This document shows, one piece after another, positions 46,620-56,791 of a stretch of DNA of 64,000 bases. Source of the DNA: Pyrinomonas methylaliphatogenes (lineage in GTDB: Bacteria; Acidobacteriota; Blastocatellia; Pyrinomonadales; Pyrinomonadaceae); assembly GCF_000820845.2 (NCBI RefSeq), contig NZ_CBXV010000008.1:392705-456704 (forward strand), given 5' to 3'. Position 1 is the stretch's first letter. Each line of letters starts with the position of its first letter. The notes below the pieces were generated by a model. It was not told where the DNA came from. It was given only the letters and a program-made list of their open reading frames with translations, and ran no database searches. The position numbers and the translations under genes are program-made.

Positions 46620-48670
46620 CTTTCTCCTCCTCGAGCTTGCGGGCGCGTGCCCTTGAATGTCACAGTGCCGCGCGACGAAAAGACGGTGCCGCTCATCTGA
46701 TCGCCTTGGGCAGTGCCGGAGAAGGCGAGGTTTAAGCTCTCGCCATCGAAGGTTACCGTCGTCGCAAAACGGAACCCTTCCGGCCCCACGAAACCATCGC
46801 TGATCTCAACCGTCCCGAGCGTGCTCTGGAGCGTGCCCGTGAGCGAACGCTCCCGCTGTTGCAAGGTAAGCGTGGCGGGCAACGATTGATCGCCGAGGTC
46901 GAAAGTCAAGCTCCATGTGCCGGAAAGATCGGGCACGGCACCGCCATCTTGCGGCGGTGGACCAGCACGTCGCGGCCCACCGGCGCGCGTGCCCGTAAAG
47001 TTCGCCGGGCTGCGCCCGACGATCTGCACGGAACCGCGCATCTCGTTGCCCTGCACGGTGCCGGTAAATGTCGCCTCGGTCGTCTGCCCCTCGTACTGGA
47101 TGCGCGCCGTGAAGCGAAACTCACCCGCCGAACTGATCGAACCGTTAGCGATTTCGGTCGAGCCGAGATCGCCTTGCATACTGCCGCTCAACCGATCGCC
47201 CTGTTGCTGAAGGCTGAGCGTAACGCTCAATTGACGCCCTTCCGCCGACACGATGCGCAGGGCCCAATCGCCCGAAGCTCCAGCCGCCTGCCCAGGAGCC
47301 GCCGTTTCAGGACGCAGCTCCGCCGGGCGCCCGTCGATGAAGACGTAAGCGATGCGCCGGTTGCGGTCGAAGATGTCGCCGCGCGTAATGGTCAGATTGG
47401 CGATCTTGCCCGGTTCGATCGTGCCGAGCCGATCAGCGACGCCTAAGATCTCCGCCGCACGGATGGTCATCGCGCGTAACGCTTCCTCGCGCGCCAACCC
47501 GTTTTCGACTGCCCGCGCCGCGTTGTTGAGAAAATCGGCCATGTTCGTCAGCCCGCCGGATTGGAAGGCGAACGCCACTCCGGCGGCGGCGAGTCTGGCC
47601 GGATTGCGCGGCGCTTCGACGCGCAACCGAAGCACGCGCAAAGGCTCCGGATCGGCTTCAGGATTCGCGGCGGTGGTCCGGCGCGGGAAGTTGAGCGAAA
47701 CGAGCACGGGGACCCTCTGTTGGCGCAAACGGTCAGCGACCTTCCACGCCTCCGTGCCACCGGCGATGATCGCCTTCAAGTTGAACTCCTGCGCCAGATC
47801 GAGCGCGCGTCGGATCTCCCGCTCCGTATCGGCGTACATCACGACGGGCAATTGCCCTTTGACGTAGGGAACGAGCGCAGCCAAAGATTTATCCGGTTCG
47901 GGCCGACGTAATCCGCGCGGATTGCGCTCGTAAGTTTGCCACGCCTGATCATAACGCTGCGCATCGAGGAACATCTGACGGATCGCCGCAAACACGCCCA
48001 TCAGCGAACCCGGATAGGTGCCGCCACGAAGCGGCGTAAACCCGATATGCAAAGCGACGGGAGAACGGATGATCATCTGCTGCGGCGTGTCGCCCGCCAG
48101 ATTGATCAAAGCCGATTGACCGATGAAGATGCCTTCGCGCGGCGCGGTCAAAGCGGCGGCGATCCCGGCGCTACGCGCCGCCTCGATCTGCTCGCCGCCC
48201 GGACGGATCAGATCGGCAGCCATGACCTCAGGCTGTAATCCGGGCGGCTGCGACGAGTTGGGCGCAGAGAAGCTCGGCGCCGGTTGCGCCAAAAACGCCG
48301 GCAGCTGAGCCGCACCCGGACTGGCCGTGGGCCGCGGCGAAGGCGTCGGCGCCGGGATCCCAAGCGAACTGTTCGCGTCGATCAGTCCCGGATAGACCGT
48401 CAGCCCCGTCCCATCGATCACACGCGCATCGGGCGGCGGCGAGACGTTCGCCCCGACGGCCTCGATCAGACCGTTACGGATGACGACCGTGCCGCGTTCG
48501 ATCACCGGCCCGGCAACCGTCACGATGCGCGCGCCCGTTATGGCATAGGTGTTGACCGCTTCGACGGTCGCCTGCTGCTGTGCGTACAGGTGGAAGGTTG
48601 GAGAGAAAGCCAGAAGGGCCGCCATCAGATAGACGACGGCGTGACTGGATCCTACCAGAGCCTTTCGCAT
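46616..48670 (-). CDS. exported amidohydrolase-like protein with C-terminal beta-repeat domain
   Basis: A 684-residue protein with a signal peptide ([20 protein letters not shown], cleavage near LYAQQ). Residues about 40-455 are amidohydrolase-like, but the metal motif reads [10 protein letters not shown] and the later ligands are replaced, so it is probably inactive as a metallohydrolase. After it come two related beta-rich modules (about 470-565 and 585-680), each with ALRIVS or [19 protein letters not shown] or [13 protein letters not shown], then a QGD/NxMxGxV turn. Such modules occur beside exported hydrolases in this phylum. GGAG lies 9 bp before ATG 48670. First gene of the operon. Confidence 0.85.
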   Translation of the reverse strand: MRKALVGSSHAVVYLMAALLAFSPTFHLYAQQQATVEAVNTYAITGARIVTVAGPVIERGTVVIRNGLIEAVGANVSPPPDARVIDGTGLTVYPGLIDANSSLGIPAPTPSPRPTASPGAAQLPAFLAQPAPSFSAPNSSQPPGLQPEVMAADLIRPGGEQIEAARSAGIAAALTAPREGIFIGQSALINLAGDTPQQMIIRSPVALHIGFTPLRGGTYPGSLMGVFAAIRQMFLDAQRYDQAWQTYERNPRGLRRPEPDKSLAALVPYVKGQLPVVMYADTEREIRRALDLAQEFNLKAIIAGGTEAWKVADRLRQQRVPVLVSLNFPRRTTAANPEADPEPLRVLRLRVEAPRNPARLAAAGVAFAFQSGGLTNMADFLNNAARAVENGLAREEALRAMTIRAAEILGVADRLGTIEPGKIANLTITRGDIFDRNRRIAYVFIDGRPAELRPETAAPGQAAGASGDWALRIVSAEGRQLSVTLSLQQQGDRLSGSMQGDLGSTEIANGSISSAGEFRFTARIQYEGQTTEATFTGTVQGNEMRGSVQIVGRSPANFTGTRAGGPRRAGPPPQDGGAVPDLSGTWSLTFDLGDQSLPATLTLQQRERSLTGTLQSTLGTVEISDGFVGPEGFRFATTVTFDGESLNLAFSGTAQGDQMSGTVFSSRGTVTFKGTRPQARGGER

Positions 48671-48965
48671 AAGCTTCTTCTCCGAAGTCCAATGCACGAT
48701 TAGAGACTCGCCCCTAATGGCGCACGAGATTTTATAGAGCTAGATGGAAGGACTGCCGCTCGCACACCTTGCTCGATCCAACCGCCTACGAGCATGGAGA
48801 ATGAGCGTTTTGGTTTTACGATTCGGCCCAAGCGAAAGTTTCAGCGGCGCGCCCGAATCGAGCGACGCGGCGCCTCGGATCTAGTTTAAAGCTTGGAAGG
48901 GAAGATGCCGGAAACTAAAGCGAGGGCCAAACTGGCCCTCGCTCGATGAAGCGTTCTACAAGAAG
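48671..48965. other. intergenic region upstream of the amidohydrolase operon
   Basis: A 295-bp gap. On the minus strand a -10-like TATAAA (48736-48731) lies about 60 bp before the operon start, without a clear -35. The other end holds the terminator of the BON-domain gene. Nothing else is visible. Confidence 0.4.
48914..48942 (-). terminator. intrinsic terminator of the BON-lipoprotein gene
   Basis: On the minus strand CGAGGGCCA (48941-48933), loop GTT, TGGCCCTCG (48929-48921) is followed by CTTTAGTTT. The stem is a perfect 9 bp. It lies 24 bp after the stop codon of the leftward gene at 48966. Confidence 0.8.
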
Positions 48966-49475
48966 CTAACGCCCATTGTGGTTGGTCGCGCTCCGCGAAT
49001 TCGCGTTCGTCTCCCCGCTCGCCGAAACCTTCAACTCGTCGCGAACGCTCTTTACGCCCTCGATGCTGCGCGCGATCTCAACCGCTCGATGTTTTTGCTC
49101 GGCGTTGGCGACGCTCCCCCTAAGCGTGACGACGCTATTGTCAACGTCCACGTTGATCGTCGAATCGCGCAGATCGCTCGCCGTAGTCAGAGCCGCGCGA
49201 GTTTTGAACCACAACCACAAATCCTCAGCGCCGGAACCGATGCGACTCCCGACCTCACGCGCTTCGCGCTCAAACCGCGCTCGCTCTCTTTCGAATTCTT
49301 CGCGCGAAAGTTCGCGATTCGAATTAACCGTCGCGACGTTCGCGTTGGCGTTGTGATTGACGTTCCGATTGGCGCTCGTATTGGCGTTGCTCAAATTCTC
49401 GTTAGTCGTCTCGGTCGTCTGACACCCCGCAACAGCGACGACCAAAATGAGGCCGGCGAAAAATGCCCCTTTCAT
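48966..49475 (-). CDS. BON-domain lipoprotein
   Basis: A 169-residue outer- or inner-membrane lipoprotein. The signal ends in the lipobox VAGC (Cys18), then comes an Asn/Thr-rich spacer (ANTSANRNVNHNANANV), a charged helix, and a BON domain at about 85-150 (ALTTASDLRDSTINVDVDNS and VVTLRGSVANAEQKHRAVEI). BON domains bind phospholipid or act in envelope stress responses. It stands alone between two terminator-like or unrelated regions, so it is probably monocistronic. Confidence 0.88.
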   Translation of the reverse strand: MKGAFFAGLILVVAVAGCQTTETTNENLSNANTSANRNVNHNANANVATVNSNRELSREEFERERARFEREAREVGSRIGSGAEDLWLWFKTRAALTTASDLRDSTINVDVDNSVVTLRGSVANAEQKHRAVEIARSIEGVKSVRDELKVSASGETNANSRSATNHNGR

Positions 49476-49662
49476 TATCCCCTCCCCAATCGCTCCGTTT
49501 TCGTCAAAGCTTCAAGCCAAACGGAGCAAACCCCATGCCGCGGGAAGAGGACCCGCCCTCCGATCCGTCAATGACGCGATCTTCGCCTCGAAGCGGCGGT
49601 ATGGTGATGTATTGAAGCGATGCAAATCCCAAAGATGCTGATAGATGATGAGACAGGCAAAC

Positions 49663-49944
49663 TTACCACTGGATCGTCCCTTGCTTGCTCGTGTCGATGT
49701 CCGCTTGCGAGCCTTGTCCGAAGAAGAAAGCGCGCATCTGGTCGAGCAAGAACTCCTGCGCCTCCGGATCGGCGACGTTCAGACCGAAATGGTTAATCAA
49801 CATCGTTTGCTGCTGAAGCCATTGTGACCAGCAGGGCTGGCAGATCTCTTGCGCAATCCTCTGCCCTATTTCGACCGGCACGGGCGCATAACCCAACGCC
49901 GAACGCTTCTGCCCACAACGAGCGCACTTGATCGTCTCTGACAT
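49663..49944 (-). CDS. YggX-like Fe(II)-trafficking protein
   Basis: A 93-residue cytoplasmic protein resembling YggX/Fe(2+)-trafficking proteins, which protect Fe-S clusters from oxidation. It has CARCGQKRSALGYAPVP, GQRIAQEICQPCWSQWLQQQ, TMLINHFGLNV and the C-terminal FLLDQMRAFFFG. The N-terminal CxxC and the later Cys before the WxxW segment are the likely metal or redox residues. Start: ATG 49944 with AGGAGG 7 bp upstream. Confidence 0.85.
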   Translation of the reverse strand: MSETIKCARCGQKRSALGYAPVPVEIGQRIAQEICQPCWSQWLQQQTMLINHFGLNVADPEAQEFLLDQMRAFFFGQGSQADIDTSKQGTIQW

Positions 49945-50005
49945 CCTCACGCCTCCTCTTAATGCGAACCATGATACGCCATGGCGATCGCACCCACAAA
50001 ATGGG

Positions 50006-50099
50006 CGCGGGCGGTTTCCTACTCCATTTCAATCACGCCGAAATGATTGAGCTCAATCAACGGGATCAACCGCGGGCGGTTTCCTACTCCATTTCAATC
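50006..50099. repeat. perfect 29-bp direct-repeat pair, CRISPR-like, 65-bp period
   Basis: Copies at 50006-50034 and 50071-50099 are identical (CGCGGGCGGTTTCCTACTCC then ATTTCAATC) and are separated by a unique 36-bp spacer. The reverse complement begins GATTGAAAT, and GATTGAAA-type ends are common in genuine CRISPR repeats. Only two copies exist, there are no cas genes in the window, and no further degenerate copy follows at the expected spacing. Confidence 0.85.
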
Positions 50100-50210
50100 G
50101 CCATCAATCCGCTCCCCTTTCGACTCCGCCGCCGAAAGCCTACGTTCGAGCTGGCACCGATGCCGTGATCGAAGTTACAAACCATTCGATGGCGCGCTTC
50201 AGCCTGACTC

Positions 50211-50966
50211 TCAAGCGGCTCCGGCCAATCCTTTCTCCTCCGGTTGGAGGACGAATCTTCTGAAAGCATCGTAGGTCCAGGGCATTTTCCGTTCGAAGAG
50301 GCGGCTGAGCGCTTCGGCGTAGAGGCGGATCTCATGCTGCGCTCCCTCGCCGGTTCGCAGACGTATGAAGTTCATCAAACTGCGCGCGTTGTAGGTGACA
50401 TAAAACTGCGTGTACATGCCGACCGGCAGCACGATGCGGGCCAGTTCCCGCGCCACACCCATGGCGAGCAGCTCTTGGTAACGCGCGTAACAAGCGCGGT
50501 AAGCCTCTTCGATGAGCGCGCGCCCGCGCGCGTGATCCTCTTCAGTGAACGCGCCGACGACCGATGCCTGCTTGTTTTTGGCGTCTTGAGCGCGCAACCG
50601 ATCGGGCACATAGAACTCATCGGCGACCTCGACGTATCGGTAACTGATTTCGTTGTAAGAACCCATTCGATGTCTGAACCATTGCCGGGCGACGAAGATG
50701 GGCGCTTTGACGTGGAATTTGAAGACGGCCATCTCAAACGGCGTGCCGTGCTCGTGGCGCATCAGGTAATCGATCAGCCGGCGGTCGCGCTCCTCCCCCT
50801 TGGACCCTTGTCCGAAAGAGACGCGCGCCGCCTCGACAACGGCCATATCACCACCCATAAAATCCACGAGCCGCACGAATCCGCGGTCGAGCACGGGGAT
50901 AAAGTTCTCCTTGGCCGCGTCCGAAGGATCTATCTCGATTCTTCGCGGATCTTTCGCTTCGCTCAT
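50211..50966 (-). CDS. thyX: flavin-dependent thymidylate synthase ThyX
   Basis: A 251-residue enzyme that makes dTMP from dUMP using methylene-tetrahydrofolate, NADPH and FAD. The ThyX signature RHRX7S is present as RHRMGSYNEISYRY, with FKFHVKAPIFVARQWF before it and LPVGMYTQFYVTYNARSLMN later, which carry dUMP- and flavin-binding residues. The length is normal. GGAG precedes ATG 50966 by about 10 bp; an adjacent in-frame TTG at 50969 has better spacing. No thyA is seen in the window. Confidence 0.96.
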   Translation of the reverse strand: MSEAKDPRRIEIDPSDAAKENFIPVLDRGFVRLVDFMGGDMAVVEAARVSFGQGSKGEERDRRLIDYLMRHEHGTPFEMAVFKFHVKAPIFVARQWFRHRMGSYNEISYRYVEVADEFYVPDRLRAQDAKNKQASVVGAFTEEDHARGRALIEEAYRACYARYQELLAMGVARELARIVLPVGMYTQFYVTYNARSLMNFIRLRTGEGAQHEIRLYAEALSRLFERKMPWTYDAFRRFVLQPEEKGLAGAA

Positions 50967-51135
50967 CAACCATCGTCTCCGAAAGATGTGCTTACGTGCG
51001 AAGCCTTTTTACACCAAAGGGAGGGCAAGAAGAAAGCCCTCTCGGTTCGAAGTCGCCTCGCGATGCGGGAATCGCCGGGTTGCGGCCCGCTATGATCTCA
51101 GGATCGACTCGGAGCGCGGTCGTCCGAACGTCGTT

Positions 51136-52155
51136 TCAAGATCCTTTCTGAAAATCGCGGATGTCGCGAAAAGGCGTCTCGCGATCGGTGAAATCGGGGC
51201 GGTAATAGAAGGCGGCTCCGTCGTATTCCTGCATCCAACCCTCCTCCAGGCCGAGTTCGCCGAGCAATGAGACGGCCCGCCACCATTCCGCTTCCGTAAT
51301 ACGGCGCGAAAGCAGGATATAGCGGCGATCGGTCCCGGCCCGATTGGTCGGGTAGTACTGCGCCATGAGCGAAATAGCCACGCGCGGGCTCAATTCGTCG
51401 CGTATCCACTCGAGCGACTCTCTGATCCCAGCCAGATCGTTCGGCAGGACGAGCAGGCGAATGACGAGCCCGCGCTTGAGCAAACCATTCTCGTCGAAGA
51501 TGAGTTCATCGCCCATCTGCCGGTACATCTCGCGAATAGCGCGGCGCGCGTGTTCCGTATAGTCGCGCACTTTCGAGTAGACGTAACCAGCCTCGGAATC
51601 GGCGTACTTCAAATCCGGAAGATAGATATCTACGATGCGGTCGAGCAGGCGCAGCACTTCGACCGAGTCATAAGCATTCGTGTTGTAGACGATGGGCAGG
51701 CGTAATCCCTTCTGTGCCGCGATCAGGATGGCGCGCGCCATCTGCGGTGCGAAATGGGTCGGGCTGACGAAATTGATGTTGTGGCAGCCGCGCTCCTGCA
51801 ACTCGAGCATGATCTCGGCCAGCCGCTCATGCGTCACCTCGTTTCTCTTCTCTTCGCGGTAGTTTTGCGAGATCTGATAGTTCTGGCAGTAGACGCAGCG
51901 CAGATTGCACAGGCCGAAGAAGATGTTGCCTGCGCCGCGTTCCCCAACGAGCGCTGGCTCCTCGCCGAAGTGCGGCGTGTAAGAGGAGACGATCGGCAAC
52001 CGTCCGGCATGACAGGCGGCCCGCTCATCCCTCAACCGGTCGTTCAGACAATCGCGCGGGCAGACGGTGCATCGTTCGAGCAATTTCTCGAGCGCTTCGA
52101 CGCGCTCTTCCAGCTCACCCGTTTCCAATAGATCCAAGTATGATGGGCGGATCAC
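51136..52155 (-). CDS. radical SAM protein (PflA-activase-like)
   Basis: A 339-residue radical SAM enzyme with the cluster motif CX3CX2C at Cys83, Cys87 and Cys90 (GLCNLRCVYCQN) and an extra N-terminal cysteine set (Cys29, Cys32, Cys36, Cys48) that may bind a second Fe-S cluster. The arrangement resembles the pyruvate-formate-lyase-activating-like group often annotated with AmmeMemoRadiSam proteins. The substrate is unknown and no obvious partner is next to it. Start: GTG 52155, with GGGGAGG about 5 bp upstream; longer in-frame readings overlap the next gene and are not conserved-looking. Confidence 0.85.
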   Translation of the reverse strand: MIRPSYLDLLETGELEERVEALEKLLERCTVCPRDCLNDRLRDERAACHAGRLPIVSSYTPHFGEEPALVGERGAGNIFFGLCNLRCVYCQNYQISQNYREEKRNEVTHERLAEIMLELQERGCHNINFVSPTHFAPQMARAILIAAQKGLRLPIVYNTNAYDSVEVLRLLDRIVDIYLPDLKYADSEAGYVYSKVRDYTEHARRAIREMYRQMGDELIFDENGLLKRGLVIRLLVLPNDLAGIRESLEWIRDELSPRVAISLMAQYYPTNRAGTDRRYILLSRRITEAEWWRAVSLLGELGLEEGWMQEYDGAAFYYRPDFTDRETPFRDIRDFQKGS

Positions 52156-52189
52156 AAGCACCTCCCCAGCGTAGATAAGATCACGAGAT

Positions 52190-52872
<683 letters not shown>

Positions 52873-52948
52873 TTCGACCGCTCCCGTATCTTAACGAGCT
52901 TTAGACGATCGGGGCAATGGCGAAGGGAGATTCTACTTGACATGAAAA

Positions 52949-52961
52949 TCATTCGTAATGA
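52949..52961. promoter_or_regulatory. palindromic AT-rich site upstream of the histone-like gene
   Basis: TCATTCGTAATGA is a perfect inverted repeat (TCATT/AATGA around CGT). It sits 7 bp after a TTGACA (52937-52942) and just before an A7T6 tract (about 52961-52973). It could be an operator for a dimeric regulator serving the divergent genes, with loose similarity to half of a Fur box. Function is unproven. Confidence 0.35.
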
Positions 52962-52994
52962 AAAAAATTTTTTCGCTCTGGGATGAAATCCTGG

Positions 52995-53022
52995 TTCACA
53001 AAAGCGAAAGTTGTGCTATTCT
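52995..53022 (+). promoter_or_regulatory. promoter of the histone H1-like gene
   Basis: TTCACA (52995-53000), 16 bp, TATTCT (53017-53022), with TGC directly before the -10 giving an extended -10 element. Transcription would start near 53029 and give a 5' leader of about 93 nt. Confidence 0.55.
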
Positions 53023-53121
53023 CCGCAACGCATGGGCCAGAGTGTTTTGCGCGCTGAAGTGGAAGATGTGGCCTCGCCTGACGAGGCGCAATCTCTATGT
53101 TAAGCAAAGGAGCGTACAAGA

Positions 53122-53553
53122 ATGCTTGAAAGAGACTACGGTGAGAACAGGGACAACCTCTTCTTAGGCAACGAAACCACCGGAGGCCAGGGCGAAGGCG
53201 CGCCCGGCGCCGAGGGCCCCGGAGAAGGACAAACCGGACCAGCCGTAACGCCTGCGCCAGCCCCATCGGCCAAGAAGGCCGCTAAGAAACCGGCGAAGAA
53301 AGCCGCCAAGAAGGCAGCGAAGAAAGCGGCCAAGAAACCAGCGAAGAAAGCGGCCAAAAAGGCAGCGAAGAAGTCTGCCAAGAAGGGCGGCGCGAAGAAG
53401 GCGGCCAAAAAGGCAGCGAAGAAGTCTGCCAAGAAGGGCGGCGCGAAGAAAGGTGCCGCTAAAAAAGGCGCGGCCAAGAAGGGCGGTGCTAAAGGCGGGT
53501 CAAAGAAAGTAGCTGCGAAGAAGGCGGCGAAAAAGGGCGGGCGGAAAGGCTGA
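53122..53553 (+). CDS. histone H1-like Lys/Ala-repeat DNA-binding protein
   Basis: A 143-residue protein. An acidic, Gly/Pro-rich head of about 48 residues (MLERDYGENRDNLFLGNETT onward) is followed by a tail built almost wholly of KKAAKK, KKPAKK, KKSAKK and KKGGAKK units ending GGRKG. The tail is like the C-terminal domain of eukaryotic linker histone and of bacterial Hc1/Hc2- and AlgP-type proteins, and should bind DNA non-specifically and help compact the nucleoid. AAAGGAG lies 9 bp before the ATG. The gene has its own promoter and terminator, so it is probably highly expressed as a single gene. Confidence 0.85.
   Translation: MLERDYGENRDNLFLGNETTGGQGEGAPGAEGPGEGQTGPAVTPAPAPSAKKAAKKPAKKAAKKAAKKAAKKPAKKAAKKAAKKSAKKGGAKKAAKKAAKKSAKKGGAKKGAAKKGAAKKGGAKGGSKKVAAKKAAKKGGRKG
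53351..53450. repeat. 51-bp internal coding repeat
   Basis: A 49-bp identical stretch occurs at 53351-53399 and 53402-53450, a period of 51 bp (17 codons), encoding the AKKAAKKSAKKGGAKK unit twice. The identity at DNA level, including synonymous positions, indicates a recent slippage or recombination event in this low-complexity gene. Confidence 0.9.
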
Positions 53554-53568
53554 TCCCATCTCCGCCTC

Positions 53569-53609
53569 AGGAGAAGAGATCGCCCTTTTACGTAGCGATC
53601 TCTTCTCCT
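53569..53609. terminator. strong hairpin after the histone-like gene
   Basis: A perfect 15-bp stem, AGGAGAAGAGATCGC (53569-53583) and GCGATCTCTTCTCCT (53595-53609), with an 11-nt loop, 16 bp after the stop codon. No T-tract follows, but the stem is the strongest inverted repeat in the window. Confidence 0.75.
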
Positions 53610-53823
53610 CAATCCGCCGCCATCACGCCTCTAAGTACCTGCGCCGGTTGATGGTCCCGCAACCCGTTTTGGTGTGAATCAGCGCAAGCCGCGATCTGCA
53701 AGATGGTTGGCCGCTGATTCGGCTATGCTGAAACAGCACGCGACTTGCGAGGAGAGCGCCCTTCTCACGGCGGCTCTAGGGGTGCCTTCTTCTTCCGCCG
53801 AAGAGGAACGCACAGAAAGGCCA

Positions 53824-54021
53824 TTACGAACCGCCCCGACCCTCTTGGCTTTCTGGTGCAACCGCTCGCCGCGCCGCTTCTTGCGTCACGATGCAGAGGC
53901 CGTAGACCTTCTGCGCGATGAGGAGCTGTTCGAGTTCTAGTGCTTCTTTGTAGGTGAGGTTTGCGCCTTCACAGCCGCGCTCGCTGATGACGGCCCATCT
54001 TTTCTCTTCCAGTTCAGCCAT
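53824..54021 (-). CDS. small conserved-looking hypothetical protein
   Basis: A 65-residue protein (MAELEEKRWAVISERGCEGA, then LTYKEALELEQLLIAQKVYG and LCIVTQEAARRA). The pattern of a short strand with CEG, an amphipathic helix, and a second strand looks coding. I recall similar short proteins in Acidobacteriota but no function. It is 57 bp downstream of the NtrC-type regulator gene in the same direction and may be co-transcribed. ATG 54021 follows AAGGGAAAG; a longer in-frame start at 54060 is possible. Confidence 0.55.
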   Translation of the reverse strand: MAELEEKRWAVISERGCEGANLTYKEALELEQLLIAQKVYGLCIVTQEAARRAVAPESQEGRGGS

Positions 54022-54078
54022 CTTTCCCTTCGAGCATTGCGACCCACATCTTTCGTCCACCCACAGGCGACTCGCGAG

Positions 54079-55470
<1,392 letters not shown>

Positions 55471-55531
55471 CCTTGACGCCTCCTCACCCTGAATTTCCGT
55501 AAACGTCTCTCCAAGATGCGTGCGGATAAGC

Positions 55532-56104
55532 TCAAGATCCGAGCGGCAAATTCACCCGAACGAGCGCGCTCTTCCGCTCGACCCGACCTCCATGTGCGCA
55601 GACGATGCGCTCACCATACATCCGCCGTATGGAGGCCAAATGCGATTCGCTGGCTGTATCCTGCCACTCTATCACGGCCCCAGCGCCGTCGCGCTTTAGA
55701 CGTATCTTCAACTGGCTGTCCCGCGCCCCCGCCCACAACGCTCGCAAAGCCTCGCTCAACGCGAGCCCATCGAACTGACCGCGGCACTCATCCGACTCGC
55801 AAACGATAGCGTGCCCACACTCGCTCCCGATACGACTGACAAGTTGCACTAAATCGATCTCGGCGCGCGTTTGCAAGGTCACGGGGCGCGCGTATCTGAC
55901 CACATAGGCTAACTCTTCAGCTGCGCCGTCCAGTCCAGCGATGAGCTTATCGAGCGCCTCGAGCTCATCAACGGGACGTTCGCCCTGCGCCAGCTTCTTG
56001 CGCAGGAAGGTCGCGTAGAGCTTCAGACCGCCGAGACGGTTCTTGATGTCGTGAGCGGTTTCGGCGAAAGCCCGCCCGAGTTCGGCCAACGCCACCTGAT
56101 CCAT
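55532..56104 (-). CDS. reduced histidine-kinase-like protein (DHp without a clear ATP site)
   Basis: A 190-residue soluble protein. The H-box is clear (AETAHDIKNRLGGLKLY, phosphorylatable His18), followed by the second DHp helix. The C-terminal 100 residues keep the order of a HATPase domain but lack recognisable N, G1 and G2 boxes (only AVIEWQDTA and ALVRVNLPL remain). It has no sensor or membrane segment. It may be a phosphatase or phosphotransfer partner of the NtrC-type regulator encoded directly downstream, in place of a full kinase. It is transcribed divergently from a second regulator-kinase pair. Confidence 0.7.
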   Translation of the reverse strand: MDQVALAELGRAFAETAHDIKNRLGGLKLYATFLRKKLAQGERPVDELEALDKLIAGLDGAAEELAYVVRYARPVTLQTRAEIDLVQLVSRIGSECGHAIVCESDECRGQFDGLALSEALRALWAGARDSQLKIRLKRDGAGAVIEWQDTASESHLASIRRMYGERIVCAHGGRVERKSALVRVNLPLGS

Positions 56105-56336
56105 GCAAATCCTCGCCTTGGGATCTCGGGATCATCCCACAAACCCGATTTCAGTTCGGACGCCGCGCCGAGAAAGAGTGTATTAATTGAACTCACCCGG
56201 TCGCCTTCGAGTGTCGCAGTTCGATGCGTTATCTTAGCAGAAACCGCGCAGCCGCGCTAAACGTTTTTCGAGATGTCCTTTCGCCGATTTGCCTAACGGG
56301 GAGGTTTTGGCGTACAAACTTAAACCCGGAGCGAAG

Positions 56337-56729
56337 ATGACACGAGCCGCCCACAACGCGCCGTACACGATCCTCGTGGTTGAAGATTTCGAAGACAGTC
56401 GTTTCATGATGCGGCGTCTGCTTGAGATGTGCGGCTACAAGGTCATCGAAGCGATCAACGGGCGCGAGGCGATCGAAAAAGCCCAGCGCGAATCTCCGGA
56501 TCTGATCCTGATGGACCTGAGCCTGCCGGTGATAGATGGTCTCGAAGCGACGCGCCAGATGCGCCAACAGCCCGATCTACAGCGAATACCGATCATCGCC
56601 GTCTCGGCCCACGACGTGCGCGACTTTCAAGCCGAAGCGCTCGCCGCAGGGTGCGATTACTACATCGCTAAACCGGTCGATTTCGATCAGCTAGAGAGCT
56701 TGCTGCAGCGCCTTCTCCCACCGCACTAG
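56337..56729 (+). CDS. single-domain response regulator
   Basis: A 130-residue CheY-like receiver with no output domain. The acidic pair is in LVVEDFEDS (Glu/Asp), the phospho-acceptor is Asp60 (LILMDLSLPVIDG) and the conserved lysine is Lys112 (YYIAKPVDF). Start: ATG 56337, with GGAG 6 bp upstream; an upstream in-frame start adds 16 residues of non-family sequence. It precedes a large sensor kinase gene in the same direction by 62 bp, its probable phosphodonor. Confidence 0.9.
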   Translation: MTRAAHNAPYTILVVEDFEDSRFMMRRLLEMCGYKVIEAINGREAIEKAQRESPDLILMDLSLPVIDGLEATRQMRQQPDLQRIPIIAVSAHDVRDFQAEALAAGCDYYIAKPVDFDQLESLLQRLLPPH

Positions 56730-56791
56730 GCGGCCAAAGAGCGCGTCGATCAAGATGGCACGAGACTTGCCATTTTGATCTGAGGCTTTGC

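Noticed and set aside
53136..53612. A leftward frame of Phe/Ala/Pro repeats opposite the histone-like gene.
   Set aside because: It is the antisense reading of KKAAKK codons; the sense frame has a promoter, ribosome binding site and terminator.
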